Positions 9,967-19,752 are shown, numbered from the stretch's first letter. The stretch is DNA of 64,000 nt from Acinetobacter albensis (GCF_900095025.1 NZ_FMBK01000003.1:124001-188000); one strand, 5' to 3'. The notes: generated from the letters alone by a model not told the origin. A program made the numbers and translations.

Positions 9967-9982
9967 CTGGCATCCCCTGTTA

Positions 9983-11218
9983 TTATCCTTGAGAGCGCAT
10001 GATCTCATTTTGCTGCGCCACTTTCTTTTTCCACTGTTCAGCACGACGTGTGCGATCAGCCACTTGTCCGACTAACTGGCCACACGCAGCATCGATATCA
10101 TCACCACGTGTCTGACGAATCGTACACACAAATCCAGCATCAGACAAAGTTTTTTGGAAAGAAATAATTCGGTTACGGCTTGAACGGCCATAAGGTGCAT
10201 GTGGAAAAGGATTAAACGGAATTAAATTAATCTTGCTAGGTAAGTTTTTTAATAATTTAATCATTTGCTGTGCGTGTTCAGGATGATCATTCACCCCATC
10301 TAACATGACATATTCAATAGTGACATGTTTACGTGAACTTTCATTACCATCTTTGGTGATATAACGCTGACAAGCAGCAATCAATTGTTCAAGTGGATAT
10401 TTCTTATTGATAGGAACCAATTCATTCCGTAGTTCATCATTCGGTGCATGCAATGAAATAGCCAAAGCGACGTCAATATCTTTCACCAATTGATCAATTT
10501 TAGGCACCACGCCTGAAGTTGATAACGTTACACGACGTTTAGACATACCATATGCGAAATCATCGAGCATAATACGCATTGAACTGAGCACTGCGTCATA
10601 GTTCAATAAAGGCTCGCCCATGCCCATCATTACCACATTGGTCACTGAACGCTCACGCTCAGCCACAGGCACATCTTCCATATAGGAGTAGTTCGCAACC
10701 CACAATTGACCAATGATTTCGTCAGGAGTTAAATCACGTTGAAAGCCTTGTTTACCTGTTGAGCAAAATGAACAATCCAGCGCACAACCCACTTGTGAAG
10801 AAATACACAAGGTACGACGCAAACCACTTCGATGTTCTGCTGGAATCAGTACAGTTTCAACCAATGAACCGTCACCATCACCCACACGGAAAACCCACTT
10901 ACGGGTACCATCTTTAGAATATTCACGATGCACCACTTCTGGCGCTTTCACTTCAGAAATTTTTTCTAATTTTTCACGTAGTTTTCCTGAAATATTGGTC
11001 ATTTCAGCAAAATCAGTGACAAAGAACTGATGAATCCATTTCATAATTTGCCCAGCACGAAATTTCTTTTCACCTAAATCTTCAAAGAATTTTTCGAGTT
11101 GCGGACGTGACATGCCGAGTAAATTCACTTTTTCCACAGCATTCTGTAGTTTGGGTGCAGCAGGAGATTGTTGCTGTTCATCAACAGTTGCAGATGAAGC
11201 GGCCACTTCAGTACTCAT
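9983..11218 (-). CDS. rlmN: Dual-specificity 23S rRNA/tRNA adenine C2-methyltransferase RlmN
   Basis: 411 residues. The radical-SAM motif CxxxCxxC is Cys145, Cys149 and Cys152 (CALDCSFC). The C-terminal catalytic cysteine is in [12 protein letters not shown]. It methylates A2503 of 23S rRNA and A37 of some tRNAs. The first roughly 30 residues are a low-complexity Ser/Ala/Gln extension. A terminator separates it from ndk, so rlmN probably heads the transcript that continues through pilF to bamB. Confidence 0.96.
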   Translation of the reverse strand: MSTEVAASSATVDEQQQSPAAPKLQNAVEKVNLLGMSRPQLEKFFEDLGEKKFRAGQIMKWIHQFFVTDFAEMTNISGKLREKLEKISEVKAPEVVHREYSKDGTRKWVFRVGDGDGSLVETVLIPAEHRSGLRRTLCISSQVGCALDCSFCSTGKQGFQRDLTPDEIIGQLWVANYSYMEDVPVAERERSVTNVVMMGMGEPLLNYDAVLSSMRIMLDDFAYGMSKRRVTLSTSGVVPKIDQLVKDIDVALAISLHAPNDELRNELVPINKKYPLEQLIAACQRYITKDGNESSRKHVTIEYVMLDGVNDHPEHAQQMIKLLKNLPSKINLIPFNPFPHAPYGRSSRNRIISFQKTLSDAGFVCTIRQTRGDDIDAACGQLVGQVADRTRRAEQWKKKVAQQNEIMRSQG

Positions 11219-11294
11219 GTGTATTACCTAGATCATGTCAAAAACGAAAGGAAGAAGCTCAATAAACAAGCAAATAAATAGGATAAGAATAAAA

Positions 11295-11328
11295 AAACCA
11301 GATAAGTATAATAACACTTATCTGGTTT
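11295..11328 (-). terminator. Intrinsic terminator after ndk
   Basis: A 13-bp perfect stem (AAACCAGATAAGT with ACTTATCTGGTTT) with an 8-nt loop and a run of seven T on the minus-strand exit side. It lies directly after the ndk stop. Confidence 0.92.
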
Positions 11329-11340
11329 GAATACTTCGAA

Positions 11341-11772
11341 TTAACGAGTACGCGGAGCAATCTCAGTTTGAGCGAAGAAGTAGTTAACTTCACGATCAGC
11401 TGATGCTACAGAGTCAGAACCGTGAGCAGCATTTTCATCGATGCTTACAGCAAAATCTGCACGGATAGTACCAGGAGCAGCTTCTTTAGGATTCGTTGCA
11501 CCAAGAATTTCACGGTGTGCAAGAACTGCATTTTCGCCTTCAAGAACTGAAACAACTACAGGGCCAGAAGTCATGAATGCAACAAGATCAGCAAAGAAAC
11601 CACGTTCTTTGTGCTCAGCGTAGAAGCCTTCAGCTTCAGCTTGAGTCAAATGTTTCATTTTAGTAGCAACAATTTTAAGACCCGCTTTTTCAAAACGAGC
11701 AAAAATGTCACCGATGTTGTTTTTAGCAACTGCATCTGGTTTTACGATAGATAAAGCACGTTCGATAGCCAT
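11341..11772 (-). CDS. ndk: Nucleoside diphosphate kinase
   Basis: 143 residues, standard length. The opening [11 protein letters not shown] and the active-site NAAHGSDS with phospho-acceptor His117 identify the family. It equilibrates NTP and dNTP pools by transferring phosphate through the histidine. AGGAG lies 7 nt before the ATG. It is monocistronic, with a consensus -10 about 40 bp upstream and a terminator immediately after it. Confidence 0.98.
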   Translation of the reverse strand: MAIERALSIVKPDAVAKNNIGDIFARFEKAGLKIVATKMKHLTQAEAEGFYAEHKERGFFADLVAFMTSGPVVVSVLEGENAVLAHREILGATNPKEAAPGTIRADFAVSIDENAAHGSDSVASADREVNYFFAQTEIAPRTR

Positions 11773-11813
11773 GATAGGCTCCTTATGTCAATTTGACGAG
11801 AAAATTTTGCCGC

Positions 11814-11819
11814 ATTATA
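11814..11819 (-). promoter_or_regulatory. Consensus -10 hexamer of the ndk promoter
   Basis: TATAAT on the minus strand, 41 nt before the ndk ATG. No good -35 is seen at 16-18 nt (a weak TGATAC-like hexamer only), so the promoter assignment rests on the -10 and position. Confidence 0.5.
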
Positions 11820-11881
11820 CCGAGATAATCAGCAAGTATCAGCTTTTCATATGTAAAAAATGAGATTTTTCGATAGAGAAC

Positions 11882-12082
11882 TTAACGAACTTCGTCAATC
11901 CATGCCATTTGAATCCCTTCTAAAAGACCTTCAGTCGATTTTGTAGGATCATCTTGAAATTCTGGTAAGGCACATACCCATGCATGTAAGTCAGTAAAGC
12001 GTATCCATTGTGGATCAACTTCCGGATGAGCTTCTGAAAGCTCAATTGCGATATCAATTGTGTCAGTCCAACGTAAACCCAT
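11882..12082 (-). CDS. iscX: Fe-S assembly protein IscX (YfhJ)
   Basis: 66 residues from the internal ATG (MGLRWTDTIDIAIEL), which matches the IscX N-terminus. A TTG at 12094 would add four residues. Acidic throughout, with FTDLHAWVCALPEF and the end EGIQMAWIDE typical of the family. IscX binds IscS and iron and tunes Fe-S cluster assembly. It is usually the last gene of the isc operon but stands alone here between ndk and a PAP2 gene, so its regulation is probably separate from any isc cluster. Confidence 0.9.
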   Translation of the reverse strand: MGLRWTDTIDIAIELSEAHPEVDPQWIRFTDLHAWVCALPEFQDDPTKSTEGLLEGIQMAWIDEVR

Positions 12083-12171
12083 AGGTATTCCCAAGTGCTA
12101 AATATATGCACGGTTATACTGAAGCAAATTGCTCAAATCTAAAAATCTTTTTTCAATTTTTAATCTCTATT

Positions 12172-12726
12172 TTATAATACTATATTTAAAAATGGTGCGG
12201 TCGCAATAATTGTGCTGGCCACCATCGCCCCAATCAGCGCCCCAATCAGTACATCGCTTGGATAATGCAAACCGAGAACCATACGTGAAAGTGCCACCAA
12301 AATAGTAAAAGGCAACATTAGAATCAGTAACATTGGTTGAATATAACCCACCACTGTACTCACCATGACAGCGTGTAAAGTATGTCCTGAAGGAAAACTA
12401 AAATGATCGAGTGGCTGTTCATGCAAACAAATGACCTGATGTACTTGATAAGGTCGAGGTCGTGTGGTTTTTTGTTTTAAAATTTTATAAATACCCGTCC
12501 CAACAAGACCACTCATCATGACATAACTAATTTGTACAATATAAAATAAGCCTTCTAAAACCCAAAGACTCAGCAACATCACCCCCCAAAATAAACCATC
12601 ACCCAAACGACTGATGCCTTTAAAAAAATGAATGACTGCTTGTGATTTTGAAAAATGGTTGAGGTATAAACAGCCTTTTAAGTCGAGATCTAGTATTGTT
12701 ATTTTTGCTTTTTTAAAACTCATCAT
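12172..12726 (-). CDS. PAP2-superfamily membrane phosphatase
   Basis: 184 residues, several transmembrane helices, and the three-part PAP2 signature: K-x6-RP as KQKTTRPRP (about 85-92), PSGH at 112-115, and SR-x5-H-x3-D at 147-158 (SRMVLGLHYPSD). Such enzymes dephosphorylate lipid phosphates (phosphatidic acid, undecaprenyl diphosphate) on the periplasmic face. It lies 27 nt after a glycosyltransferase gene and has AAGGAG just before two tandem ATGs. The pair may act on one glycolipid, but the substrate is unknown. Confidence 0.85.
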   Translation of the reverse strand: MMSFKKAKITILDLDLKGCLYLNHFSKSQAVIHFFKGISRLGDGLFWGVMLLSLWVLEGLFYIVQISYVMMSGLVGTGIYKILKQKTTRPRPYQVHQVICLHEQPLDHFSFPSGHTLHAVMVSTVVGYIQPMLLILMLPFTILVALSRMVLGLHYPSDVLIGALIGAMVASTIIATAPFLNIVL

Positions 12727-12753
12727 GATACTCCTTAAGCTTTGGCTTAAAAT

Positions 12754-14037
12754 TTAAGATGTCATGTGCATCTCCATAGCGACGCCATATAAAGCTTGTT
12801 CAAATTGATGTACAGGATATTGCCAACCCACGTGTTGCACATTTTTTCGCGCTTGAATACCCATTTGCTTTAATTGCCCATTATCGGGTAACTGATACAT
12901 CGATTGAATCAAACCACTGATATTTCCCAATGGGCTGAGCCAGCCCGTTTCACCTTGCTTTACATGTAAATGCGCACAGGCATAATTATACGCAATGATC
13001 GGCAAACCACTTGCCATGGCCTCTAGTACCACATTGCCAAAAGTTTCAACCTGACTTGCAAAAACAAAAATGTTGGCACTGGCATAGGCTTGAGCCAACT
13101 TTAAACCCGTTAAAGTGCCTGTAAAAATAACGTCCTGTCCTTGAGCGATCATTTCTAAATGAATGCGTTCTGGGCCATCCCCCACAATCACCAATTTTAT
13201 ATTAGTTTTATTGATTCGCCGCATTGCGATATAGGCATTGATTAAAACATCTATTTCTTTTTCAGGAGATAATCGCCCCACATAGAGCAAAACTTTTGTA
13301 TCCGAATTTACACCCCATTGCTGACGCAAATTTTGTGAATAATGATCCGGAGAAAATTGTTCAATATCGACACCACGCCCAACAATCACCAACGGACACG
13401 ATACACCCAACTGTCTTAAAATAACTTCTGTGTCTTTACTCGGAATACAGGTCATTTGGGTATTGTTGTGAAACCAACGTAAATAACGCTGGATCGGTTT
13501 AACCATAAAAGCCAAATCAAAAGAACGGCTAAACTCCTGAAAGGGAGAGTGAAAACCACTTGAAACAGGAATTTTTTTTGAGTTGGCAGCCTGTAATACT
13601 GCTAACCCCAATGGTCCTTCCGTCACTATATGCACAACATCTGGACTAAATTTTTCTAGTGCTTGAGAGACTTTTAAAAATTGTGGCCAACCAAACTGCA
13701 AACTTGGATATTTAGGGATTGATTGTGCTTTAACCAAGCATTCTCTATTCGGTGAAAACTCATGACACTTATGCTTTTGTTCAGGTCGAATGAGTAAAAT
13801 TTTATGACCTTGTTTTTGTAGACCTTTACAGAGTTGCAGCAAAGACAATGCAACGCCATTAATTTCAGGTGGCCAAGTTTCAGTCACAATGGCGATTTTT
13901 AATCTTGGGCGAACCAAATCTTTTAAATCTTGAAGATGATCAGCTGCATGTTCTTGCTTTTTTTGCTTAAAATAAAACTGAAAGCTTTCAGGAAAATCTT
14001 GTTGTTTGAGCAGGCTGGTCGCATACAAAGTTGTCAT
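12754..14037 (-). CDS. GT-B glycosyltransferase, family 4
   Basis: 427 residues. After a polar N-terminal extension of about 45 residues comes the acceptor Rossmann domain (LKIAIVTETWPPEINGVALS), then the donor domain with LLYVGRLSPEKEIDVLI, VGDGPER and the E-x7-E motif in VETFGNVVLEAMASG. This resembles GT4 enzymes that glycosylate diacylglycerol or phosphoinositides. AGGTGTTGT before the ATG supports this start. It precedes the PAP2 phosphatase, which suggests a membrane-glycolipid role. The sugar and acceptor cannot be told. Confidence 0.85.
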   Translation of the reverse strand: MTTLYATSLLKQQDFPESFQFYFKQKKQEHAADHLQDLKDLVRPRLKIAIVTETWPPEINGVALSLLQLCKGLQKQGHKILLIRPEQKHKCHEFSPNRECLVKAQSIPKYPSLQFGWPQFLKVSQALEKFSPDVVHIVTEGPLGLAVLQAANSKKIPVSSGFHSPFQEFSRSFDLAFMVKPIQRYLRWFHNNTQMTCIPSKDTEVILRQLGVSCPLVIVGRGVDIEQFSPDHYSQNLRQQWGVNSDTKVLLYVGRLSPEKEIDVLINAYIAMRRINKTNIKLVIVGDGPERIHLEMIAQGQDVIFTGTLTGLKLAQAYASANIFVFASQVETFGNVVLEAMASGLPIIAYNYACAHLHVKQGETGWLSPLGNISGLIQSMYQLPDNGQLKQMGIQARKNVQHVGWQYPVHQFEQALYGVAMEMHMTS

Positions 14038-14227
14038 ACAACACCTATATCGTTATTTTAAACTGAGTGTAGATGTTGTTTCTTTCAATTTGATGATTTT
14101 TATATGACATTTTCTTGACATATATTTTGAATATAAAACACGTTGTAATGCAAAAGCCTTTTTGAAGCTGCATTTAAGTTAAATCGGGTTTCCACCACGT
14201 AAATATTTCTTCACAACCATTATTCAA

Positions 14228-14644
14228 TTAAAACATCAGGTTAATATACAAATTATCCTTATAGACACCTGCAGGTGTCATCGCCGTTGGACGTTCCATC
14301 AATTGCACCAACACTACAAATTTATTTTGATTGGTCGCAGGCTGTGAAATTGGCGAATTCCAGCGTGATGCAGTAGCACCACTAATATTCATTTGTGTTC
14401 TAAGTTTGTAGTTTTTTTCATTGGATAGATAACTACTGCCTGTCGAATTGGTTAAATTGCGTGAGTTAAATTGAATCGCATATCGACTGTCACAGGCAAC
14501 TGAAAACGAGGTAGCGGCCTGACTTAAATACGATGAATTTAAATTTAATTGTGTCGCGGTTAAACGCTCAATTTGACATTGTTTGGCATATACCAACGAT
14601 ATCTGACCCAGACACAATAGGAATAACAAGATTTTCATTTTCAT
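14228..14644 (-). CDS. acuG: Minor/tip subunit of a chaperone-usher pilus (AcuG-like)
   Basis: 138 residues with a signal peptide (about 1-20, ending VYA) and a small beta-rich domain containing two cysteines, of the spore coat U (SCPU) style seen in archaic-type pilus subunits. It is the last gene of the operon, 13 nt after the usher stop, with GGAG 7 nt before its ATG. The order pilin, chaperone, usher, terminal subunit is that of the thin-pilus operon acuADCG described in Acinetobacter sp. BD413. By position it is probably the tip or a minor subunit. It lacks an evident second (adhesin) domain. Confidence 0.65.
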   Translation of the reverse strand: MKMKILLFLLCLGQISLVYAKQCQIERLTATQLNLNSSYLSQAATSFSVACDSRYAIQFNSRNLTNSTGSSYLSNEKNYKLRTQMNISGATASRWNSPISQPATNQNKFVVLVQLMERPTAMTPAGVYKDNLYINLMF

Positions 14645-14657
14645 GGTCTTACTCCAC

Positions 14658-16961
14658 TTATTTACAACTCAAATCGAGCGGTGCTAAGTTCTCTTGAGCT
14701 GGACTATCTGTCACTTTCAGCTCCGCTAAACAAGTCCGCGATTCTTTGGTTTTAATCTGTAACGGATAAGTGCCTGGAATAAGCCCATACAAAGTCACTG
14801 TACCGTCGGTAGACACAGGATAAACTTCATCCTCTTCCCCATTTTTAATATAAACCTCGGAGCCTGGTGCAAATAATTGCTGATTTACATCCAACAACCT
14901 TAAGGTCACTTGTTTCGCATGATAGATCGGAAAATTAAGAACATAACCACGTTGATTTAATGCGGTTAGCTTTTGGCTGGAATATGGAATTTTATCTTCA
15001 ACAGGTAATTGATTTTCATCAAATGCAATATCATATTTAACGTAAGGAATAATATCGTGAACAAAGGCATAACCTTTTTTATTGGTTTTATCGACATAGG
15101 TTAAAGATCTTAAAATATCAATATCTTTATAATCACCTACATGAACCAATGAAAAGGCATTATCAACAATTTTGGTAAAACTCAGTTTATTGCCTAACCA
15201 CACCACGGCACCACGATAATTTAATTGAGATTCATGATTTTCTTCACTCTGTACATGATAAAAATCAAGGTCGCCAACATTGGTTTTAACCACGCCATTC
15301 ACGTTATACATGGTTTCATCACTACGACGATTGACACCCACCGAGTAATCAAACCCAACTTGATTAGAATCATATTTAACCAATTGTAAATTGGTATTTT
15401 GATCAGCAGACTGACTAAAATAAACTGCTTTATCATCGAAACTATAACTTAATGATAAGATGCCACCCGAATCTTTACGTTCACCAAAGGCATTAAAATA
15501 ACTGAGACCAAATGATACTCTAGGCCCAAAATTTCGATTAAATCCAACATTCACAACTTTTTGGGTATTCTGCGAAAACTCTGGATTATCATAATATTTT
15601 TGTTCAGCATAGTTAATATTGATATTATGTAAATAAGGTACATCGGTCATACCAAAATATGCCAAGTTTTCAAATTTTGGATAATTAAATGCATTTTCTA
15701 AATCATCACCCAGAAATTTAAAATCTCTTTCCGTATATTTAGAACTGGCACCTATTGAAAAACGCCCAAAATCTTTACTCGCGGACAAACCATAAGAATA
15801 GTTAAATTGATTGTCCTTATCATGTGAAGCTAAAACAACACTATCGAGAATAAAAATATTTTTGATGGCTTGAGTCCACAACACACCCACATTTTGTATA
15901 TCCTGACTATAAGAAATATTGGTACCGAGTGTGGTCGAATTTGAAATCCCTTTTCGATAATAGCCACTTGCAAAAAAATCACGATAATCACTACTATCCA
16001 AATTATAGTTATAGCGCAATTTCCCTAAGGCCACATTATATTCACTTAAGTCGGGACGTAATAAACGATTGGTCACCATAATCGGAAAACTTTGTACACT
16101 TCGATTTCCCAATACATCTTCTACTACTATTTGTGCATTTCCCGCCTGCTGAATTTGCGCTCCTGTCTGTAAGTTATAATCACCTGGACTCACCTTTTGA
16201 CTATAAATATTCACCCCATTAATAAATAAGTCTACTGTGGATGGAATACGTGCACTCCCCTGTAGTGTCGGCATATTCCAGTACACAAAATTCGGCCGCT
16301 CCGTGAAATTGGTTCCCCAATTTAAACCAGCGAAACGCAAAGAATTGATTAATGGATTATAGGCAGTGGTGCTGTCACCTACCGTTAAGCGTGTCATTTT
16401 TGCTGGGAATTCAAACTCGACACTACTGCTTAATCTGACCACGCGCTCATCTGTAGGTGTATTTTGATAAAGCATTGAATTTTTTAGTATCCAATAGTTT
16501 TTAAAAATACCCAACTCAACCAAACTGCTATAAGAGTTGTTTGAATTACTGTTGGCATAGACAAAATCATAATTTATAAAACCACCCAAACTGGCTTTTT
16601 GAGGAATGACATTTGCCGTTAAACTATTTAAATTGGTTTGAAAAAAATGTGTAGGTATGGTGAGTTTAATTGCTTGTGATGACTGATCAAAAACAGATTG
16701 TATTTCACCATTACTGACTAAACAATAATTTGGACGTGCAGATAATTTTTTAAGCTGAGTAATATCAATTTGTCGTTCTGTTAATAAATTACATTCAATA
16801 TAATAAAGCTGACCATCGGTTAACAAAGTGATATCAGTATTATGATCAAGCTCATTAATCCATAGATTAGCAATATTTTCTTCTAAAATATTTTCACTTG
16901 CATTCACTTGTAGTGCAAAAAAAATATTAATAAAGATTAATATTTTTATTCGTGTATTCAT
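14658..16961 (-). CDS. acuC: Outer membrane usher of the pilus operon
   Basis: 767 residues. Signal peptide about 1-21, an N-terminal periplasmic domain, then the 24-strand barrel with a plug region (ARIPSTVDLFINGVNIYSQ and QIVVEDVLGNRSVQSFP), and C-terminal domains ending in a cysteine pair (RTCLAEL...LSCK). The usher receives chaperone-subunit complexes and assembles the fibre through the outer membrane. It is shorter than FimD (about 850) and resembles archaic or alternative-clade ushers. It begins 20 nt after the chaperone gene with GGGG in the ribosome binding site. Confidence 0.85.
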   Translation of the reverse strand: MNTRIKILIFINIFFALQVNASENILEENIANLWINELDHNTDITLLTDGQLYYIECNLLTERQIDITQLKKLSARPNYCLVSNGEIQSVFDQSSQAIKLTIPTHFFQTNLNSLTANVIPQKASLGGFINYDFVYANSNSNNSYSSLVELGIFKNYWILKNSMLYQNTPTDERVVRLSSSVEFEFPAKMTRLTVGDSTTAYNPLINSLRFAGLNWGTNFTERPNFVYWNMPTLQGSARIPSTVDLFINGVNIYSQKVSPGDYNLQTGAQIQQAGNAQIVVEDVLGNRSVQSFPIMVTNRLLRPDLSEYNVALGKLRYNYNLDSSDYRDFFASGYYRKGISNSTTLGTNISYSQDIQNVGVLWTQAIKNIFILDSVVLASHDKDNQFNYSYGLSASKDFGRFSIGASSKYTERDFKFLGDDLENAFNYPKFENLAYFGMTDVPYLHNININYAEQKYYDNPEFSQNTQKVVNVGFNRNFGPRVSFGLSYFNAFGERKDSGGILSLSYSFDDKAVYFSQSADQNTNLQLVKYDSNQVGFDYSVGVNRRSDETMYNVNGVVKTNVGDLDFYHVQSEENHESQLNYRGAVVWLGNKLSFTKIVDNAFSLVHVGDYKDIDILRSLTYVDKTNKKGYAFVHDIIPYVKYDIAFDENQLPVEDKIPYSSQKLTALNQRGYVLNFPIYHAKQVTLRLLDVNQQLFAPGSEVYIKNGEEDEVYPVSTDGTVTLYGLIPGTYPLQIKTKESRTCLAELKVTDSPAQENLAPLDLSCK

Positions 16962-16981
16962 AATAATTACCCCACATCAAT

Positions 16982-17686
16982 TTAATCCGATAATTTAAGC
17001 TCCACCATATCGTCGTTCTTGTCCGTAAATAACTGAACATAATATTTATTAGGATTGGTTATTTGACTACTACTTAAATCATAAGACAGACTTTTATTGG
17101 CCAATAAATAATTCATTGTTTCACTTTTAAAGACTTCTTTTTTATTGGCATCTACTATTTTTAAATTACTGATTTGAATATGTGAGTTGGCCTTATTGGT
17201 TGCAATTAATTTATTCTTATCAATATTAAATTTTATTTTAATATTTTCTTGTTTACCCACAAACAAAGGTAAATTAAAACTCATGAGAAAATTGACTGAA
17301 GATTCTTTTACCGCTTGTGGAATTTCATCAATCATGATTCTCCACGTACCTTCTTGCTGTCCATTTAATACCGATTCAATCGGTCGATTAAATCCAACAC
17401 GTACAGTTTGTTTTCCGTTGGGTTGTAAAATAAAATTTTTGGGATTAATGATTAAACTATTATCTGGCTCAAGTACATTTTCTCCATTATCTTTTTGAGT
17501 CCATTTAAAGGCTTTAATTTCGAATATTCTTTTTTCAGCTTCATCTTTAGATTCTAATGTGACCGTGGTACTTTTTTGCTTGCCCTGATTTAAGATATAC
17601 ATTTGTACAGGATCAACTGAAACGCCAGCTTGTGTTCCTGACACATAACATATCGAAGAAATTAAAAAAGCGATTATTTTTTTCAT
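16982..17686 (-). CDS. acuD: Periplasmic pilus chaperone (PapD-like)
   Basis: 234 residues: signal peptide about 1-20, then two immunoglobulin-like domains. The N-terminal one has VSVDPVQMYILNQGKQKSTTVTL and the pre-G1 segment PKNFILQPNGKQTVRVGF, typical of donor-strand chaperones. It folds pilin subunits and delivers them to the usher. GAAGGTG lies 5 nt before the ATG. It sits downstream of the terminator that follows the pilin gene, so it should be made at a lower level than the pilin. Confidence 0.88.
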   Translation of the reverse strand: MKKIIAFLISSICYVSGTQAGVSVDPVQMYILNQGKQKSTTVTLESKDEAEKRIFEIKAFKWTQKDNGENVLEPDNSLIINPKNFILQPNGKQTVRVGFNRPIESVLNGQQEGTWRIMIDEIPQAVKESSVNFLMSFNLPLFVGKQENIKIKFNIDKNKLIATNKANSHIQISNLKIVDANKKEVFKSETMNYLLANKSLSYDLSSSQITNPNKYYVQLFTDKNDDMVELKLSD

Positions 17687-17725
17687 GTCTTCACCTTCTT
17701 TTTTATAATTCTTAGCATTGCATTT

Positions 17726-17765
17726 AAAAAAAACCTAACCCGACACGATGATCAAGTTAGGTTTT
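17726..17765 (-). terminator. Intrinsic terminator between the major pilin and the chaperone gene
   Basis: AAAACCTAAC at 17730-17739 pairs with GTTAGGTTTT at 17756-17765 around a 16-nt loop, followed on the minus strand by about seven T. Because it lies inside the operon after the first gene, read-through would set the ratio of pilin to assembly proteins. Confidence 0.8.
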
Positions 17766-17774
17766 ATAACAGCA

Positions 17775-18287
17775 TTAATAGAACACTTTGATACGATAAG
17801 TGTCAGTATATGTACCCGCGCGTTGGAATGCACTCACAGCAGAGTTATTCACTGAAACGGTATAAACATCATCCGCTAGACCGTTGTGATTTGAATTACC
17901 CCATGGGATAGCCCCACCGCCTGCTTTAGTTGTACCGATTGTAGTTGATACACGTACACTACTATCATCTTCATGTTTGACATAAGTACTCGCAGAAGTA
18001 CCTGTGTTTGCTGTTTGAATATTCAAGGTATAATGCGTATTACTTCTAACGGTATAGTTTGAGGTTTTGGCACCCCCATCTTTACTTAAAGTAATTGCTG
18101 ATCCCCCTAAAATTTCACATTTTTTAGGTATTTCTAATTTAATTGGAATATCTTTTTCACAACCTAAAGTTGTACAGTTGCCCCAATTATAACCACCACC
18201 TCTTGCTGCTTCATCCTCTGCATAAACGCCTGTTGAACAAACACCGAGTACTAAGACTGCTAACGCAGCTTGTGTCATATTATTCAT
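17775..18287 (-). CDS. acuA: Major pilin of the thin-pilus operon (AcuA-like)
   Basis: 170 residues from the ATG at 18287, which has GGAG 6 nt upstream. An ATG at 18323 would add 12 residues and spoil the signal peptide. Signal peptide about 1-22 (cleavage near VYA/EDE), a Gly-rich segment with two cysteines, then a beta-sandwich domain with Ser/Thr/Asn-rich strands ending YRIKVFY. As first gene of the operon with a terminator directly after it, it has the layout of a major structural subunit. The name rests on operon order and general similarity, not on an alignment. Confidence 0.7.
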   Translation of the reverse strand: MNNMTQAALAVLVLGVCSTGVYAEDEAARGGGYNWGNCTTLGCEKDIPIKLEIPKKCEILGGSAITLSKDGGAKTSNYTVRSNTHYTLNIQTANTGTSASTYVKHEDDSSVRVSTTIGTTKAGGGAIPWGNSNHNGLADDVYTVSVNNSAVSAFQRAGTYTDTYRIKVFY

Positions 18288-18861
18288 GGTCTTCTCCATT
18301 TCTTTATAAAAAAGAATATGCATTTGTAAGAGTTTTAACGATTACCCTGTTAACTCTTTGTTCCGTGAGTAATCTTGTGTAACCGTTAAGCCATCTTAAG
18401 ATGCTTGATCAAAAAAAACACAATAGCGATATTATTCACAATATATTTATTAACTATTTATATTTACTTACAAATACTCAAAGTTATTTATTTTTATCAA
18501 GTTTTTTTATATAAATTTGAACTCAATTTAGGAGTTTTCAAATATTAAAAAATATCTGAATCAAAACCCCAGATAACATAAAGCAAAACAATATATAGAA
18601 GTTTGATTTTATTGATTTTTTTAAAAAAAATATCACTTACACAAACGTCCATTAAAGTTACTTAACTTACAAAACTATGCAATTTAATTCATATTTAATA
18701 GAAATAATGTGACTTTGTTATCATTTTTATAATATTTTTCAATAAATTTATCATTTTTTGTTATTTTGTTGAAATTAATCAAATTATTCTTAATTTTGAA
18801 AAAATCCTTTTAAAATCAATAGAAAATAAAATTTTTTATCTAAAATCATATTCAACTTTAA
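18288..18861 (-). other. Long AT-rich region upstream of the pilus operon
   Basis: About 570 bp without a credible gene. Much of it, especially 18420-18850, is extremely AT-rich with long A and T runs. It separates a minus-strand gene from the pilin start and probably holds the pilus promoter. Such composition is what H-NS-like silencers prefer. Apart from the 12-bp palindrome listed separately, I see no defined site. Confidence 0.5.
18392..18403. promoter_or_regulatory. 12-bp perfect palindrome upstream of the pilin gene
   Basis: CATCTTAAGATG is self-complementary and flanked by near-symmetric AAGC/GCTT. It lies 105 bp before the pilin ATG, a plausible operator position. The regulator is unknown. 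Confidence 0.4.
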
Positions 18862-19677
18862 TTACTCAAGGCGATTTAACAAACCATCTGTTACCTGATA
18901 GATTTGCCCATTTCCAAAATCAATTTGTTTTTTTTCGCCATGCAAGCTTGGAAAGCCAACAATATTTTCAAGTTGAGGTGAACGTTGGAATTGACCTGTT
19001 TTAGGGTTATACATCCAATAAATAAACCGTTTATCTTCCACTTTATATGTATTTGAAATATCAGATAAAACTACATCATAGTAACCATCAAAATTGATAT
19101 CCATATAGCCGATACTTTTAGGATAAGCATCAAAATTGGTCAGGCTTTGCACTACTTTATGATCTAATTTGTTAATCACATCAACTTGCTTTAAGCGATC
19201 AGTTACAGCTAAATTGATATTTTTTAAACCATAAAATTTAAAGACAAAGCGTAGTTTTTCAGCAGCTTTAAATGCGGGTTCAAATTGGATTGGCGTTTTC
19301 AATGAACTGTGCAAAGCACTGAATGTAGACGCCATATTTCCAGTATTGGCATCTAAATGCCCACTAAGCTGATATTGCTCAGATGAAGCGGAATCACCAT
19401 TCACTTTGACAGATTTTAAATGAAGTTGATCTGCTTTTTGCGAACCTTTAAAAGCCACCACATTCTGATCTCTCAAATCATAAAGCGTGCCATGTGGATT
19501 CCAAATGCCTGCGTATAAATCAAGGAAATAACGACCTTCAACAGAACGTAACATGCGCTGCATAGAAACACGTACATTACTAAGCGGCTCAAATTTTGCA
19601 CTATTTGTAGACTCTTGAGACCAAGCTACAGAAGAAAAAGAAAATACACTTATACTTATTAATAATTTTATATTCAT
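18862..19677 (-). CDS. Secreted protein of unknown function with a D-x-N-x-DG motif
   Basis: 271 residues with a signal peptide (about 1-20, ending AWS). The C-terminal third contains YMDINFDGYYDVVLSD, a calcium-binding-like D-x-N-x-DG-x-x-D loop of the kind found in FG-GAP and XAC2610-type exported proteins, followed by a TGQFQRSPQLENIVG segment. The middle is a lipocalin-like or beta-rich stretch without a recognised family. Probably periplasmic or surface exposed. It lies alone between the pilus operon and ilvC, on the same strand. No function is proposed. Confidence 0.75.
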   Translation of the reverse strand: MNIKLLISISVFSFSSVAWSQESTNSAKFEPLSNVRVSMQRMLRSVEGRYFLDLYAGIWNPHGTLYDLRDQNVVAFKGSQKADQLHLKSVKVNGDSASSEQYQLSGHLDANTGNMASTFSALHSSLKTPIQFEPAFKAAEKLRFVFKFYGLKNINLAVTDRLKQVDVINKLDHKVVQSLTNFDAYPKSIGYMDINFDGYYDVVLSDISNTYKVEDKRFIYWMYNPKTGQFQRSPQLENIVGFPSLHGEKKQIDFGNGQIYQVTDGLLNRLE

Positions 19678-19721
19678 TGTTCAATACATCCAATTATGCG
19701 GAATATAAAATAATGTATCAT

Positions 19722-19752
19722 AAAAAAAGCCACTCATTTGAGCGGCTTTTTT
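19722..19752 (-). terminator. Intrinsic terminator after ilvC
   Basis: GCCACTCA/TGAGCGGC stem (one mismatch) flanked by seven A and six T, directly after the ilvC stop. It could work in both directions. Confidence 0.88.

Noticed and set aside
14228..18287. csu-type biofilm pilus operon
   Set aside because: The csu operon has six genes including several subunits and a two-domain tip adhesin. Here there are four genes in the acu-like order, so the acu assignment is preferred.
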